Assembly: GCA_004558805.1 (NCBI GenBank)
Contig: SFDE01000016.1
Location: 1-64,000, forward strand
Direction: 5' to 3'
Source: Faecalibacterium prausnitzii
GTDB taxonomy: Bacteria; Bacillota; Clostridia; Oscillospirales; Ruminococcaceae
Length of the DNA: 64,000 nucleotides
Below are positions 7,755 through 17,131 of this stretch, in pieces. The notes beneath the pieces are model-generated. The model was not told where the DNA came from and did no database searches. It was given only the letters and a program-made list of their open reading frames with translations. A program made the translations under genes and the position numbers. Position 1 is the first letter of the stretch, and each line of letters begins with the position of its first letter.

Positions 7755-9104
7755 ATGTCGAAGCATCCCATCCAATTGTCCGACCACTTCACCTATCCCC
7801 GGCTGCTGCAGTTCGTATTGCCCTGCATCGGCACCATGCTCTTTACCTCCATCTACGGTATCGTGGATGGGCTGTGCGTGTCCAACTTTGTGGGCAAGAC
7901 CGCCTTTGCGGCGGTAAACCTGATCATGCCCCTGCCCCAGCTCCTTGCCACCGTAGGCTTTATGCTGGGCACCGGCGGCAGCGCCATCGTGGGCATCACC
8001 CTTGGCGAGGGCGACCAGCAGAAGGCGGACCGCTACTTTACCATGTTCCTCCTTGCCGCCGCCGTCATCGTCAGCGTGCTGGCAGTGCTGGGCGTACTTT
8101 TTCTGGAGCCCGTTGCCCTGCTGCTGGGGGCAAAGGGTGAGCTGCTGGACTACGCTTTGCGGTACGGGCGCATCCTGATGTTCTCCCTGCCCACCTTTGC
8201 CCTGCAGAATATGTTCCAGAGCTTTTTTGTCACCGCCGAAAAGCCCCACCTGGGCTTCTGCTTCACCCTAGGCGCCGGCTGCACCAACATGGTGCTGGAC
8301 CTGCTGCTGGTGGGAGTCTGGGGCTGGGGGGTGGAAGGCGCCGCCATCGCCACTTTTATCAGCCAGCTGGTGGGCGGCGTGCTGCCGGTGCTGTATTTTC
8401 TGGACCGGAACAATTCCAGCCGCCTGCACCTGTGCCCCACCGGCTTCCACGGCAGGGTGCTGCTGGACGCCTGCATCAACGGTTCTTCGGAGCTGATGAC
8501 CAATCTTTCCATGTCATTGGTCAACATCCTGTATAATTTTCAGTTGCTTCGCCTTATCGGAGAGGACGGTGTGGCAGCCTTCGGGGTCATCATGTACGCC
8601 TCCTTCCTGTTTGTGGCGGTGTTCGTGGGCTATGCCTTTGGCAGCTCCCCCATCGTCAGCTTCCACTACGGGGCACGGAACCTGAAGGAGGTCCACAACC
8701 TGTACAGCAAGAGCCTGCGGCTCATCGGGGTGGTCGCCGTGACCCTGACCGGAGCATCCATGGCGATCATCCCCCATGTGGCACGGTTCTTTGTTGGATA
8801 TGATGCGGCACTGCTGGCGCTGACCAGCCACGCCTTCCGGCTGTATGCCATAAGCTTCCTGATCCTGGGCTTCAACATCTACGCTTCCTCCTTCTTCACG
8901 GCACTGGGAGACGGCGTTACCAGCGCCCTGATCTCCTTCCTGCGGACGCTGGTGTTCCAAGTCGCCGCAGTACTGATCCTGCCTGCCCTGCTGGGCACCG
9001 ACGGCATCTGGCTTGCGGTCACCGCCGCCGAGCTTGCAGCGCTGGGTGTCAGCACTGGAATGTTCATCGCCAAGGACAAGGCATTCCACTACCGCACCCC
9101 CTGA
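7755..9104 (+). CDS. MATE family efflux transporter (copy 2, MepA-like)
   Basis: This 449-residue membrane protein has two six-helix halves. The N-terminal part (SIYGIVDGLCVSNFVGKTAF) and the GTGGSAIVGITLGEGD loop resemble the MepA branch of MATE drug/Na+ antiporters. The ATG lies behind AAAGGACC. It closely follows the phosphatase gene and ends at a strong terminator. Confidence 0.9.
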   Translation: MSKHPIQLSDHFTYPRLLQFVLPCIGTMLFTSIYGIVDGLCVSNFVGKTAFAAVNLIMPLPQLLATVGFMLGTGGSAIVGITLGEGDQQKADRYFTMFLLAAAVIVSVLAVLGVLFLEPVALLLGAKGELLDYALRYGRILMFSLPTFALQNMFQSFFVTAEKPHLGFCFTLGAGCTNMVLDLLLVGVWGWGVEGAAIATFISQLVGGVLPVLYFLDRNNSSRLHLCPTGFHGRVLLDACINGSSELMTNLSMSLVNILYNFQLLRLIGEDGVAAFGVIMYASFLFVAVFVGYAFGSSPIVSFHYGARNLKEVHNLYSKSLRLIGVVAVTLTGASMAIIPHVARFFVGYDAALLALTSHAFRLYAISFLILGFNIYASSFFTALGDGVTSALISFLRTLVFQVAAVLILPALLGTDGIWLAVTAAELAALGVSTGMFIAKDKAFHYRTP

Positions 9105-9108
9105 TCTT

Positions 9109-9151
9109 CCCCCTGTTTTTTGCAAAACAGCAAAAAACAGGGGATTTTTTT
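9109..9151 (+). terminator. Terminator after the second MATE gene
   Basis: A stem CCCCTGTTTTTTGC with its complement is followed by seven T. Confidence 0.85.
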
Positions 9152-9185
9152 GTGGATTCTTGCCCTGCCGCCGGGGGACGATTCG

Positions 9186-9194
9186 TGCTAGAAT
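9186..9194 (+). promoter_or_regulatory. Extended -10 promoter of the peptidase gene
   Basis: TGC followed by TAGAAT (9189-9194). No good -35 box is seen, as is usual with an extended -10. Confidence 0.45.
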
Positions 9195-9232
9195 GGACAC
9201 AACTTCCATCCACCTTTTTGTGAGGAACCATT

Positions 9233-9967
9233 ATGACTTTATTTCTGACCAGCAGCCCCAGCGGCTGCCCCTTTGAACCGGGACCTGCGGTGCCCCGTCT
9301 GGACCAGCGCAACCACTTTGTGGCAAACCTCCGGGCGGTGTGGCAGCACCCCCGGCTGGGTCTTGCCCTTGCCGCCGACCCCAACGCCCACCAGGAGAAC
9401 GACGCCATGTGCCGGGTGTTCCGGCAGAGCTTTGCCGACGCCCACCTGCCCCTCACGGACCTTGTGCCCTGCGACAGCCGCAACCCGGAGGAGATCTGCG
9501 CCCTGCTGGCACGCAGCAGTTTTGTGATGCTGTGCGGCGGGCACGTACCCACCCAAAACCACTTTTTTTCTCAGCTGGGGCTGCCTGCCCTGCTGCAGAA
9601 CTACCACGGTATCGTGCTGGGGGTCAGTGCCGGCAGCATGAACGCCGCCCGGCTGGTGTACGCCGCCCCGGAAGAGCCGGGGGAAGCCTCCGACCCTCAC
9701 TATTGCCGCTGGCTGTCCGGGCTGGGGCTTACCGAGACCCGGATCCTGCCCCACTACCAGTTCATCCGGGATCATATTCTGGACGGGCAGCGGGTGGAGG
9801 ACATTGCACTGGCAGACAGCCGGCAGCACCCCTTCCTTGCCCTGCCCGACGGCTCCTACCTCATGTGCGCCGAGGGGCACGAGACCCTGTACGGCAGGGC
9901 ATGGTACTTTACCGATGGCACCATGGACGAGATCAACGAGGACGAAGATGTGCTGCCCCTGCGGTGA
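9233..9967 (+). CDS. Peptidase E-like protein (family S51)
   Basis: This 244-residue protein has the class I glutamine-amidotransferase-like fold of S51 peptidases. LCGGHVPTQNHFF precedes the nucleophile elbow GVSAGSMNAA, and a later LPHYQF gives a candidate His. S51 enzymes cleave dipeptides after Asp (PepE) or process cyanophycin (CphB). The specificity here is not decided. The protein is cytosolic because no signal peptide is seen. It is monocistronic with its own -10 box and terminator. Confidence 0.82.
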   Translation: MTLFLTSSPSGCPFEPGPAVPRLDQRNHFVANLRAVWQHPRLGLALAADPNAHQENDAMCRVFRQSFADAHLPLTDLVPCDSRNPEEICALLARSSFVMLCGGHVPTQNHFFSQLGLPALLQNYHGIVLGVSAGSMNAARLVYAAPEEPGEASDPHYCRWLSGLGLTETRILPHYQFIRDHILDGQRVEDIALADSRQHPFLALPDGSYLMCAEGHETLYGRAWYFTDGTMDEINEDEDVLPLR

Positions 9968-9973
9968 CACAAC

Positions 9974-10008
9974 AAAAAAGAAGCACGCAAAAGCGTGCTT
10001 CTTTTTTG
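9974..10008. terminator. Bidirectional terminator between peptidase and jetC
   Basis: The stem GAAGCACGC/GCGTGCTTC with an AAAA loop has runs of A before it and T after it, so it can end both converging transcripts. Confidence 0.85.
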
Positions 10009-10040
10009 TTTGATATCCCGCTGTGCAGTCACCGCACAGA

Positions 10041-13000
10041 TCATTCCGCCCCAAGGCGGATAAACGGTGCAATCGCGTTGGCGTCGCCGTGACGGACGAT
10101 GGAATAGGTAATATCGCAGTAGGGCTGGATGGCAGTACTTTTTTCCACCGTAGAGATCAGCAGCACCTGCAGCTGCAGGCGACGGAACAGCTCCATCATG
10201 GGGCGGATGCGGTCGCTGGTCATCTTGCTGAATGCCTCGTCCAGCAGCACCAGCCGGATGCTGTTTTCGCTCTTCTGGTAGATCTGCAGCAGGGATGCGC
10301 AGATCGCCACATAGAAAGGCGCCTGATTCTCGCCGCCGGAGGAATCCCGGCTGACCCGGGACAGGTACGCCTGCTGCCCGGTGACCCGGTTGGTGACCTT
10401 GATGTCATAGTCCAGATACGTGCGATAGTCCACATAATCCGACAGAGTGGCGGTGCCGGTGCTGCGCCCTTCCTGCCGGGCACGGGTATTCTCGTCCACA
10501 TCCGCCATGATCTTTTCCATCAGCTCGTCCACCTGCCGCTCGTAGACCGGGTCTGCGGTGGCGGCAAGGTTATCCAGAGAATCCCCATCGGTCATCTGCC
10601 GGTTGCCCTTGTCCACAATGACCTGATAGAAGGCGGCAAGCCGGGGGTCCCGGCTGGGCTCCAGCTCAAAGCGGTACACCTCTTCGCCGTAGGTCAGCTG
10701 TTCCATCACCTTGTTCAGCTCCCGGAACTGCCGCCGGGCGTTGAAGATATCGTCTTTCATGCGGAACAGGATATCCTTGCGGAACCGGTCCTTGCAGTCC
10801 CGCTGCGCCTGCTCCAGACGGGCAGCGTAACGTTCCAGATCGATGCGCACAAGGCTTTCGTGCTGGGCACGGTACTGGTCCAGCCCCGAAAGTCCCAGCG
10901 GGTAATCGCAGACGTAACGCTGGTTATACGCCTGCTGGGCAGGCTCCAAAGTGCCGGTCAGGTATAGTGCCAGAGCATCGTCCAGCTTTGCCTGTGCCTT
11001 TTCCGCCGCCTGTGCGGCGGCACGGGGCTTGCCGGGGGCGGCAAGGTTCTGCACCCGGGTCCGTGCCAGCGGCTCCAGCAGGGGGTGCGTTTCAAAGAAG
11101 CTCTGGGCAGCAGCAGCACTCTGCCGGGCGGTCTCCCCCGCCTTTTCCTGCTCTGCCTTGCAGGAGGCGATCTGTTTTTCGCACACACGGATGTCGCCGC
11201 CCACCTGCTCCACGGCAGTGCGTGCCCTTTCCCACGCTGCCTCGCAGCTTTCCTCTTCCCGGTACAGCTGCTGCAGCAGGGGGTTTTCCCGGTACTCGGT
11301 GAGCTTTTCTTCCTGCTCCTTCACCCCTGCTTCGGCGGCGGCAAGGGCGGTGCGTGCCTCCCACAGCCCCGCAAAGGCATCCAGAACATTGCCCCGCAGC
11401 AGACTCTGATACTGGTTGTACGCCGCCTTCAGGTTCTGCTCGGTGCGGACAGCAGTGCGGACCTTTTCCGCCAGTTCTTCCAGCTGCTGCGCCAGTAACC
11501 CGGCACGGGCACGTCGTGCCTCCAGACCAACATAGCGCTGGGGGGTCCGCAGCCGCTCCAGCCGGAAGGGATGGTGCCGCAGCAGATCCCGGGTGGCGCT
11601 GTCAGGGTAGTTTTCCAAGGTGTCGGGAGTGTCACAGCAGACGATACGTCCCAGCATGGTCTGGACGTACTGCGCCGCCAGGGGGTTGGCGCTGCTGACC
11701 TGTGCCGCAAGGCTCTGGGGATCGATATGGTCGGTGCGGCGGTTCGCCTTGCGGATGCCCGGGGTGTCCAGCAGGCTGATGGGACCTACCCGGTCCTTCA
11801 GCGCCACAAAGGCACTTTTTGCTGCCTCGTAGTGTGCCGGCGGCACAAGGATGTCAAACCGGCGGTCTCCCAGACACGCCTCCACACAATCCTGCCAGCT
11901 CTCATCCTCCACTGTCAGCAGCTCACAGAAGATCTTGGCATCCGGCTTCATACCCCGGCTCTGCAGCTCTGCATTCACAGCATCCCGGACCCGGGTAGCG
12001 GCATCTCCGTGGGGATACACCCATTTGCCGCCGGACACTGCGTCCAGCTCGGCACGTCCCTCGGTCTGCTCCTTTTGCAAGGCGGCGGCAGCCTGCCGGG
12101 CGGCAAAATACGCCTCTTCCAGCGGCTTTTCCTGCCCGGAGAGCCAGCCGGTCAGCTCCGGCAGGGTGTCTGCTGTCAGCTCCTCCACTGTGTATCGGGG
12201 TGTAAAACCGCTGCGGCGCAGCACCGCCAGCAGCGCTTGGGTGCTCTGGGCTGCGTTTTCTGCCTGTGCGGCACGGCGGCGGGCGGTTTCCAGAAGGCTC
12301 CGGCGGCGGGTCAGCTCCTCTCCCATGGCGTCAAGGGCACGTCCCTCGCCGCTGGCGGAGGCGGCACCGTGGGCGGAAAGGTACGCCCGGCGCGCCTGTG
12401 CCTCAGCGTCCTTTGCCTCGGCGTAGCGGTTCTTTAGCTCTTCCAGCTGCCGATTTCCTGCCTCCAGATGGTCCTGCCAGACCGTCTGTTCGCCCTCGTC
12501 CGCTTCGGCACGTGCCAGCAGCGCTGCGCCCCGGTTCACCAGTGCCTCGGTCTGCTTGCCAGCGGCTTCCCGCCCGTATTCCACGATCTGGTCCAGAGCG
12601 GCGGCACGGGTCTGTGCCTCTGCCAGTACAGCGTGGAGATTTTCCAGCTCCAGACGGTCTCCCTGCAGCGCCTCCAGATCCAGTTCCGGCTGGGGCAGGA
12701 TATACTGGTACAGAAATTCCCGGAAATTGGGGATCTCGTCCATGCTGGTGCCCATCTGGAACACCTCGTTGAACTTTTTGCCCAGGGGGCTGGAGGCACG
12801 TCCGATGCCCAGCGCCCGGCAGATGCGGTCCCGTGCCTCACTGGGGCTGCGGGTGTATGCCAGCCGTCCGGCGGCGGGCTTAAAATCCTCTTTTGCGCTG
12901 GGTGCCCCGGTGCGGGGGTCGATGAAGGGCAGCTGCTCCAGAGTGATCCCGTCCTCAGAAAGATACCAGGTCTGGTCTCCGGGGTGCAGCTCCTGCATGG

Positions 13001-13337
13001 GTCCCTCGGACTCCACCCGGACCGCAATGACAAAGCTGGTGCGCTTGACACTGTCCCAGAACTCTGCCCCGATATACGCCACGGTGTGCCCCGGACGACG
13101 GTAGGCGTTTTCCCCTCGCTGCTTGGCGTGGACCGAACCCTGCAGGGTTCGTCCGCTCTTTTTGTTGCCCAGAGCATTGAAGTTGCGGTTGGTGGTAAGG
13201 CAGTAGCGGATGGCGTCCAGAATGGTGGTTTTACCCACGGCATTGACGCCGATCATGTAGGTAAGCCGGGCACAGTCGAAGGTAACGTTTTCAAAATTGT
13301 GCCAGTTGATGAGTTTCAGCCGTTTGAGTTCGATCAT
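10041..13337 (-). CDS. jetC: JetC/MksB-like SMC ATPase
   Basis: This 1098-residue SMC-type ATPase has Walker A GVNAVGKTT at residues 30-38. Long charged coiled-coil segments fill roughly 220-440 and 600-900, on either side of a hinge-like middle. The ABC signature SGGENQ is at 1000-1005 and Walker B VLLDEA at 1030-1035. Wadjet JetC and MksB proteins dimerise, extrude DNA loops and, with JetD, cut circular plasmids. The start codon overlaps the jetB stop by four bases and has GGGAGG upstream. It is the last gene of the operon. No JetD (DUF2220/toprim) gene follows: the next gene is a convergent peptidase. Without JetD it may serve as a chromosome-organising SMC or use a distant nuclease. Confidence 0.85.
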   Translation of the reverse strand: MIELKRLKLINWHNFENVTFDCARLTYMIGVNAVGKTTILDAIRYCLTTNRNFNALGNKKSGRTLQGSVHAKQRGENAYRRPGHTVAYIGAEFWDSVKRTSFVIAVRVESEGPMQELHPGDQTWYLSEDGITLEQLPFIDPRTGAPSAKEDFKPAAGRLAYTRSPSEARDRICRALGIGRASSPLGKKFNEVFQMGTSMDEIPNFREFLYQYILPQPELDLEALQGDRLELENLHAVLAEAQTRAAALDQIVEYGREAAGKQTEALVNRGAALLARAEADEGEQTVWQDHLEAGNRQLEELKNRYAEAKDAEAQARRAYLSAHGAASASGEGRALDAMGEELTRRRSLLETARRRAAQAENAAQSTQALLAVLRRSGFTPRYTVEELTADTLPELTGWLSGQEKPLEEAYFAARQAAAALQKEQTEGRAELDAVSGGKWVYPHGDAATRVRDAVNAELQSRGMKPDAKIFCELLTVEDESWQDCVEACLGDRRFDILVPPAHYEAAKSAFVALKDRVGPISLLDTPGIRKANRRTDHIDPQSLAAQVSSANPLAAQYVQTMLGRIVCCDTPDTLENYPDSATRDLLRHHPFRLERLRTPQRYVGLEARRARAGLLAQQLEELAEKVRTAVRTEQNLKAAYNQYQSLLRGNVLDAFAGLWEARTALAAAEAGVKEQEEKLTEYRENPLLQQLYREEESCEAAWERARTAVEQVGGDIRVCEKQIASCKAEQEKAGETARQSAAAAQSFFETHPLLEPLARTRVQNLAAPGKPRAAAQAAEKAQAKLDDALALYLTGTLEPAQQAYNQRYVCDYPLGLSGLDQYRAQHESLVRIDLERYAARLEQAQRDCKDRFRKDILFRMKDDIFNARRQFRELNKVMEQLTYGEEVYRFELEPSRDPRLAAFYQVIVDKGNRQMTDGDSLDNLAATADPVYERQVDELMEKIMADVDENTRARQEGRSTGTATLSDYVDYRTYLDYDIKVTNRVTGQQAYLSRVSRDSSGGENQAPFYVAICASLLQIYQKSENSIRLVLLDEAFSKMTSDRIRPMMELFRRLQLQVLLISTVEKSTAIQPYCDITYSIVRHGDANAIAPFIRLGAE

Positions 13338-13927
13338 TCTTCTGCCTCCCCGGTGTCGTCGGCGCGTTCATACAGCCCCAGCTCGGTGCGGGTGCGTCCC
13401 GCTTCCGCTGCGGCGTCTGCCAGATCTGCATCCGGCAGTGCCAGCAGCACCGTGGGGAATACCTCAATGCGGCTGTTCAGTCCTGTGAGCCGCCCCACGG
13501 GACGTGCCAGGTTATACCGGCGCAGGGTGCGCATGAGGTTCTCCAGCGTTTTCTGGTCCAGCCGCCGGGGCAGGTTCATCTTCTGCAGCTCAGTCTGCAC
13601 CTCTTCCACCGTCACCAGCACCTGATCTGCAGCGGCAAGGCTCTCCCGCTTTTGCAGGTACAGCAGCCGCAGCACCAGCAGCAGGATGCTCTCGTATTTC
13701 AGCAGCCGTGCCTGACTGCCCTCATGCCCGTTCACCAGCGCTGCCGCCTGCATGGGTGCCGGGTACAGCACCACGTTATAGCCCAGCGGGCGGAACACGG
13801 CACGGACCTCCGACAGGTGGTCCTGCACATAGAGGTACTTTGCCCGCTGATCCTCCACGCCGCCCAGCACAAAGCAGTGGTTCAGCAGGTAGTTTGCGGT
13901 CTCTTCCAGCATATCAATGGTTGCCAT
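13334..13927 (-). CDS. jetB: JetB/MksE-like kite subunit
   Basis: This 197-residue soluble protein lies between JetA-like and JetC-like genes and overlaps both (14 and 4 bases). The size and the winged-helix-like pattern fit the KITE subunit MksE/JetB, which binds the kleisin and DNA in SMC complexes. Examples are the conserved LKYESILLLVLRLLYL helix and a basic C-terminal part. The assignment rests on context as much as on sequence. The ATG is preceded by GGAGGAAG. Confidence 0.78.
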   Translation of the reverse strand: MATIDMLEETANYLLNHCFVLGGVEDQRAKYLYVQDHLSEVRAVFRPLGYNVVLYPAPMQAAALVNGHEGSQARLLKYESILLLVLRLLYLQKRESLAAADQVLVTVEEVQTELQKMNLPRRLDQKTLENLMRTLRRYNLARPVGRLTGLNSRIEVFPTVLLALPDADLADAAAEAGRTRTELGLYERADDTGEAEE

Positions 13928-15344
13928 CTGTATCTTCCTCCTTACGGCGGGTCAGGATGAAATCCTCAAAGCGGAAACCGCCCCGTTCCACCCACTCCCC
14001 CGTGAGCTGAATATCGTAGTCCCGGTGGGGCGACTGGGAATAGGTGTGCAGTCCGATGATGCCCGTCATGTCTCCGGGGTACTCCTCCACCAGCACCGAC
14101 GCCGCCACCCGGCTCCGTGCCGCCAGCGCATTCTGTGCCAGCAGGGAGACGTTCTCCTCGGTGACGGCAAGACGGGCGTAGTCCAGCAGCAGCTGTTGTT
14201 CTTTGCGGAGCTGCTCCGGGTCCAGTGTACCGCTCTGCACCGGCGCAAGGGGTTCGGCGGTCCGTGCCGCCGCCGGGGGGTAGAGGAACTTTTTCCCAAA
14301 CACCGCCGCCGGGTACAGGTGCAGCCGCTTTGCCACCGGACCGTCATCCAGTTCAAAGAGCTGGTCCGGGGTGCGGATCTCCTCGGCGTAGCGGCGCAGC
14401 AGGGCGGTGACGCTGCCCTGACTGGACCGGTCGCTGAGGAGCAAAAACTGGGCACGCTGCACCGCACGCTTGCGGTAGCGGATGTGGCTGGCGTCGATCT
14501 CCCGGATCAGGCTGCTCATCTCTTCCAGCGCATCCCGCTGCTGCTGGATCAGCTCCCGCACCCGGGGTGCTGCCTCGCCGGGGGCGCAGCGCTCCACCCG
14601 GGCGTAATCCAGCGCAAGCCTTGGCAGGCAGTTTTCCTCGCAGCGATCCAGCCCTTCTTCCAGATAGGCACGGTAGTTGAACAGGTTGTCGCTGGTCTTG
14701 AACCGGTGGTATGCTGCCGCCACCACCTTTTCTTCGTACTGGTCAAAAAGCTCCAGCACCTCCTGCGGGGTGCGGTTCCGGGTGAGCCGGTCCATGTAGT
14801 GCCCGATGGACGCATTGAGGGCACGGAGAGACTGGTTCAGTGCCTCCAGATCCGCCGCCACCTCCCGCAGCACGTTCTCGTAGGGGCTTTTTTCTTCTTC
14901 CACCCCCTGCAGCAGCTGCCACGCCTTGTACAGCTTGCCGGTGTAGGTGACCACCCGGGGGTTCAGGATCTCTTCCAGTGCGTCCAGCAGAGGGGTGACC
15001 TCCGGCATAAAGGCAAGCTTTGCCTCCGACTCGTAGCTGCCGGGGATCTCCTCCAGCCAGCCGGTGCGGCGCAGCCGCAGCAGAAAGCCCACTGCCAGTG
15101 TGTGAGGGTCCCGGGTGGGCTGCTGCTCCTGATCTCCGGCGCCGTCGTCGTCCAGAGTCAGGGGCTTTGCCAGCGCCGCAAAATAATCCTCTCCCCGCCA
15201 CACCGCCTCGGCACGGGAGATGCTGTAGTCCGCCGTGTGGCGGCACTCCTCCCAGAGCAAAAGCAGCAGCTCTGCATAAAAAGCCCGGTTGGGTCCCGCC
15301 AGCGGGCGGAACAGCCGGGGGGATACCAGTTCAAACAGCTGCAT
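13914..15344 (-). CDS. jetA: JetA/MksF-like kleisin (Wadjet type III-like)
   Basis: This 476-residue protein resembles the JetA family of type III Wadjet systems (DUF5716 in my recollection), with the opening MQLFELVSPRLFRPLAGPNR. The N-terminal winged-helix region is followed by a long helical middle and a C-terminal domain, as expected for a kleisin bridging SMC heads. The ATG at 15344 was preferred to the in-frame start 33 bases upstream because AGAAAGGACG sits just before it. It is the first gene of the three-gene operon. Confidence 0.8.
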   Translation of the reverse strand: MQLFELVSPRLFRPLAGPNRAFYAELLLLLWEECRHTADYSISRAEAVWRGEDYFAALAKPLTLDDDGAGDQEQQPTRDPHTLAVGFLLRLRRTGWLEEIPGSYESEAKLAFMPEVTPLLDALEEILNPRVVTYTGKLYKAWQLLQGVEEEKSPYENVLREVAADLEALNQSLRALNASIGHYMDRLTRNRTPQEVLELFDQYEEKVVAAAYHRFKTSDNLFNYRAYLEEGLDRCEENCLPRLALDYARVERCAPGEAAPRVRELIQQQRDALEEMSSLIREIDASHIRYRKRAVQRAQFLLLSDRSSQGSVTALLRRYAEEIRTPDQLFELDDGPVAKRLHLYPAAVFGKKFLYPPAAARTAEPLAPVQSGTLDPEQLRKEQQLLLDYARLAVTEENVSLLAQNALAARSRVAASVLVEEYPGDMTGIIGLHTYSQSPHRDYDIQLTGEWVERGGFRFEDFILTRRKEEDTDGNH

Positions 15345-15381
15345 GGAAACGTCCTTTCTGTTCAGATGGAAATACACCCCT

Positions 15382-15411
15382 ATTGTACCACAAAACCCGG
15401 TTGTTTGTCAC
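15382..15411 (-). promoter_or_regulatory. Promoter of the jetABC operon
   Basis: On the minus strand GTGACA (15411-15406), 18 bases and TACAAT (15387-15382), with TGG before the -10 box. The -35 region lies inside a hairpin that also looks like a terminator of the upstream gene. Confidence 0.5.
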
Positions 15412-15463
15412 AACCGGGCATAAAAAAGCCCCGGAGGGCAGCCTTGCGGCTACGCTCCGGGGG
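15396..15463 (-). terminator. Tandem terminators of the lipoprotein gene
   Basis: Reading along the minus strand, GCCCCGGAG (15428-15436) pairs with CTCCGGGG (15455-15462) and is followed by TTTTTT. A second perfect 9-bp stem CCCGGTTGT/ACAACCGGG (15396-15418) is followed by TTTTG. Confidence 0.75.
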
Positions 15464-15477
15464 AAAGGATGAGGAAT

Positions 15478-15987
15478 TTACTTGCCGTATTTGGGGTTCT
15501 TGATCTGGAATGCCACTGCCATGTAGCTGCGGCTGCCGTTGGTCTTGACCACGACGCCCAGCTTGGTCCAGCTGCTATCGCCCTTGATATTGACACCGGT
15601 ATCCTCGAACTCTCTGCCGATCTCGGTCTGGACAGCATCCAGGAACGCCTTCAGCAGAGGACCATACTGATACTTTGCAGTCACGGTAACGGTCAGGTAC
15701 TGCTCCTGCCTGCCTTCCACACGGACCTTGCCAAAGAGCTCTGCACCAAAGAAATTGATGCTTGCCTTCATGTCCTCGTCCAGATACCCCTCCGCGACCT
15801 TCTGCAGAGCCGGGTCGTTATTCGACACAGTAGCTGCTGCCTGATTGCCGCCAGCAAGCCTATTAAATACTTTTTCAGTTTTCTGGGCATCCGTCTCACC
15901 TGCACCGGAGCCACCGCAAGCGGTGAGCATCAGCAGAGCCATGGCACCTGCCAGAAACAGTGCTACAAACTTTTTCAGATTTTTCAT
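15478..15987 (-). CDS. Small secreted lipoprotein
   Basis: This 169-residue protein starts MKNLKKFVALFLAGAMALLM and has the lipobox LTAC, so it should be lipid-anchored outside the membrane. The mature part is a single alpha/beta domain of about 140 residues with no motif I can name. It resembles other short Clostridia lipoproteins with DUF5105-like folds, but that is only an impression. It has a near-consensus promoter and is monocistronic. Confidence 0.85.
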   Translation of the reverse strand: MKNLKKFVALFLAGAMALLMLTACGGSGAGETDAQKTEKVFNRLAGGNQAAATVSNNDPALQKVAEGYLDEDMKASINFFGAELFGKVRVEGRQEQYLTVTVTAKYQYGPLLKAFLDAVQTEIGREFEDTGVNIKGDSSWTKLGVVVKTNGSRSYMAVAFQIKNPKYGK

Positions 15988-16074
15988 AGGATATCCCTCC
16001 TGTCAGTTCTGTTTGTGGGTATCTTTCTTTGTTCCGAAAGCTTCTCCCACGCTGTGGGCGCTCTCTCTGACCCG

Positions 16075-16104
16075 ATTATATCCGACTCCTGTTGGTTTTG
16101 TCAA
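16075..16104 (-). promoter_or_regulatory. Consensus promoter of the lipoprotein gene
   Basis: TTGACA (16104-16099), 18 bases and TATAAT (16080-16075) on the minus strand; both boxes are perfect. Confidence 0.85.
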
Positions 16105-16447
16105 GTGTGAAGATAGCCAAATAATCCCTGTGCTTTTCGTGAATAAAGTACGAAAACAAGCAATATTTGTTGCGCATTTGTTGCTCTTGTTCCGGACTTA
16201 GCAAAGGTTCTTTGCCAGCCTTTTCCCCTGCCGCCCTTTTTGCCCCAGACACTGTATTTTGGGGGCGTACAGCGGCGGTTAAATTTGGACATATGTTGTG
16301 TTCCGTGCCACGCAAAGTCCAGCCTTCCGCCGTGGATGTCACAAATTTTCCACGCAGCTCCCGATTTTTTTGCATTTTTTACACAATTTCACCACCTTTG
16401 GGCGGTAAAATAAGGTCATAAAATAAAAGAAAAGGATGACCATACCC
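16105..16447. other. Intergenic region between divergent genes
   Basis: This stretch has no gene I can support and is AT-rich towards 16440. It must contain the promoter of the secreted protein gene, but no convincing -35/-10 pair was found. AAAAGGAT at 16427-16434 is the ribosome binding site. Confidence 0.5.
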
Positions 16448-17119
16448 ATGCAGCACTGTTCTGCCCGGGCGGCACAGCGGTTTGCGGCAGCAGTGCTTGC
16501 GCTGGTACTTCTGTTTGCCTCTGCCGCTCCCTGCGCCCATGCCGCCTCCCTTGAAGAGACCCACGGCATCCGGCTGTTATCGTTTGACCACAGCCAGATC
16601 CTTTCCATCGGCAACCAGACCTCCGGCAAATGCAGCTGGTTTGCTCTGCGCTACGCCCGCACCATTCTGGACGGCAAGATCTCTTCCGGCAGCGGTATGT
16701 GGTCCAACGGCGCCGTGTGGTCCGCCGGTGGCTACTACGGCTATTCCGGCAGCCGGGCAGAGTGTCTGCAGACCCTGTACAACCAGCTTTGCGCCGGGAA
16801 CCCGGTCATCGTACATCTTAAAAATACCACGGTCAGCGGGGTGTCCCGGCACACCAACCGCACCTCCACCTATGAATACCACCTGACCGGCTCCGGCTGG
16901 CAGCAGGTGAACTACCCCCACATTGCCACCAGTTCCACCTACGGGCACTGGGTGTGTGTGGTGGGCATGGACCCCGCCGCCGACCCGCAAAACCTGAAGG
17001 AAAGCGATTTCTACGCCCTTGACCCGGCACGGGTCACGGCAAACGGCAGGCTGGCAGTGACCCGTCTGCTGGACAACACCCTCTGGACCGAAAACTCTCC
17101 CTTAAAAATTGCAGGCTGA
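16448..17119 (+). CDS. Secreted C39-like cysteine peptidase domain protein
   Basis: This 223-residue protein has a Sec signal peptide (hydrophobic AAAVLALVLLFASAAP, cleavage near AHA-AS). The mature part has the arrangement of papain-like C39_2 domains. Cys in SGKCSWFALRYA near the start would be the nucleophile, His in GHWVCVVGMD the base, and DFYALDP the last active-site strand. It may cut peptides or be an inactive relative. The ATG at 16448 was preferred to that at 16436 because the latter touches the Shine-Dalgarno. It is monocistronic, with a terminator just behind. Confidence 0.78.
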   Translation: MQHCSARAAQRFAAAVLALVLLFASAAPCAHAASLEETHGIRLLSFDHSQILSIGNQTSGKCSWFALRYARTILDGKISSGSGMWSNGAVWSAGGYYGYSGSRAECLQTLYNQLCAGNPVIVHLKNTTVSGVSRHTNRTSTYEYHLTGSGWQQVNYPHIATSSTYGHWVCVVGMDPAADPQNLKESDFYALDPARVTANGRLAVTRLLDNTLWTENSPLKIAG

Positions 17120-17131
17120 TTCATTATAAAA

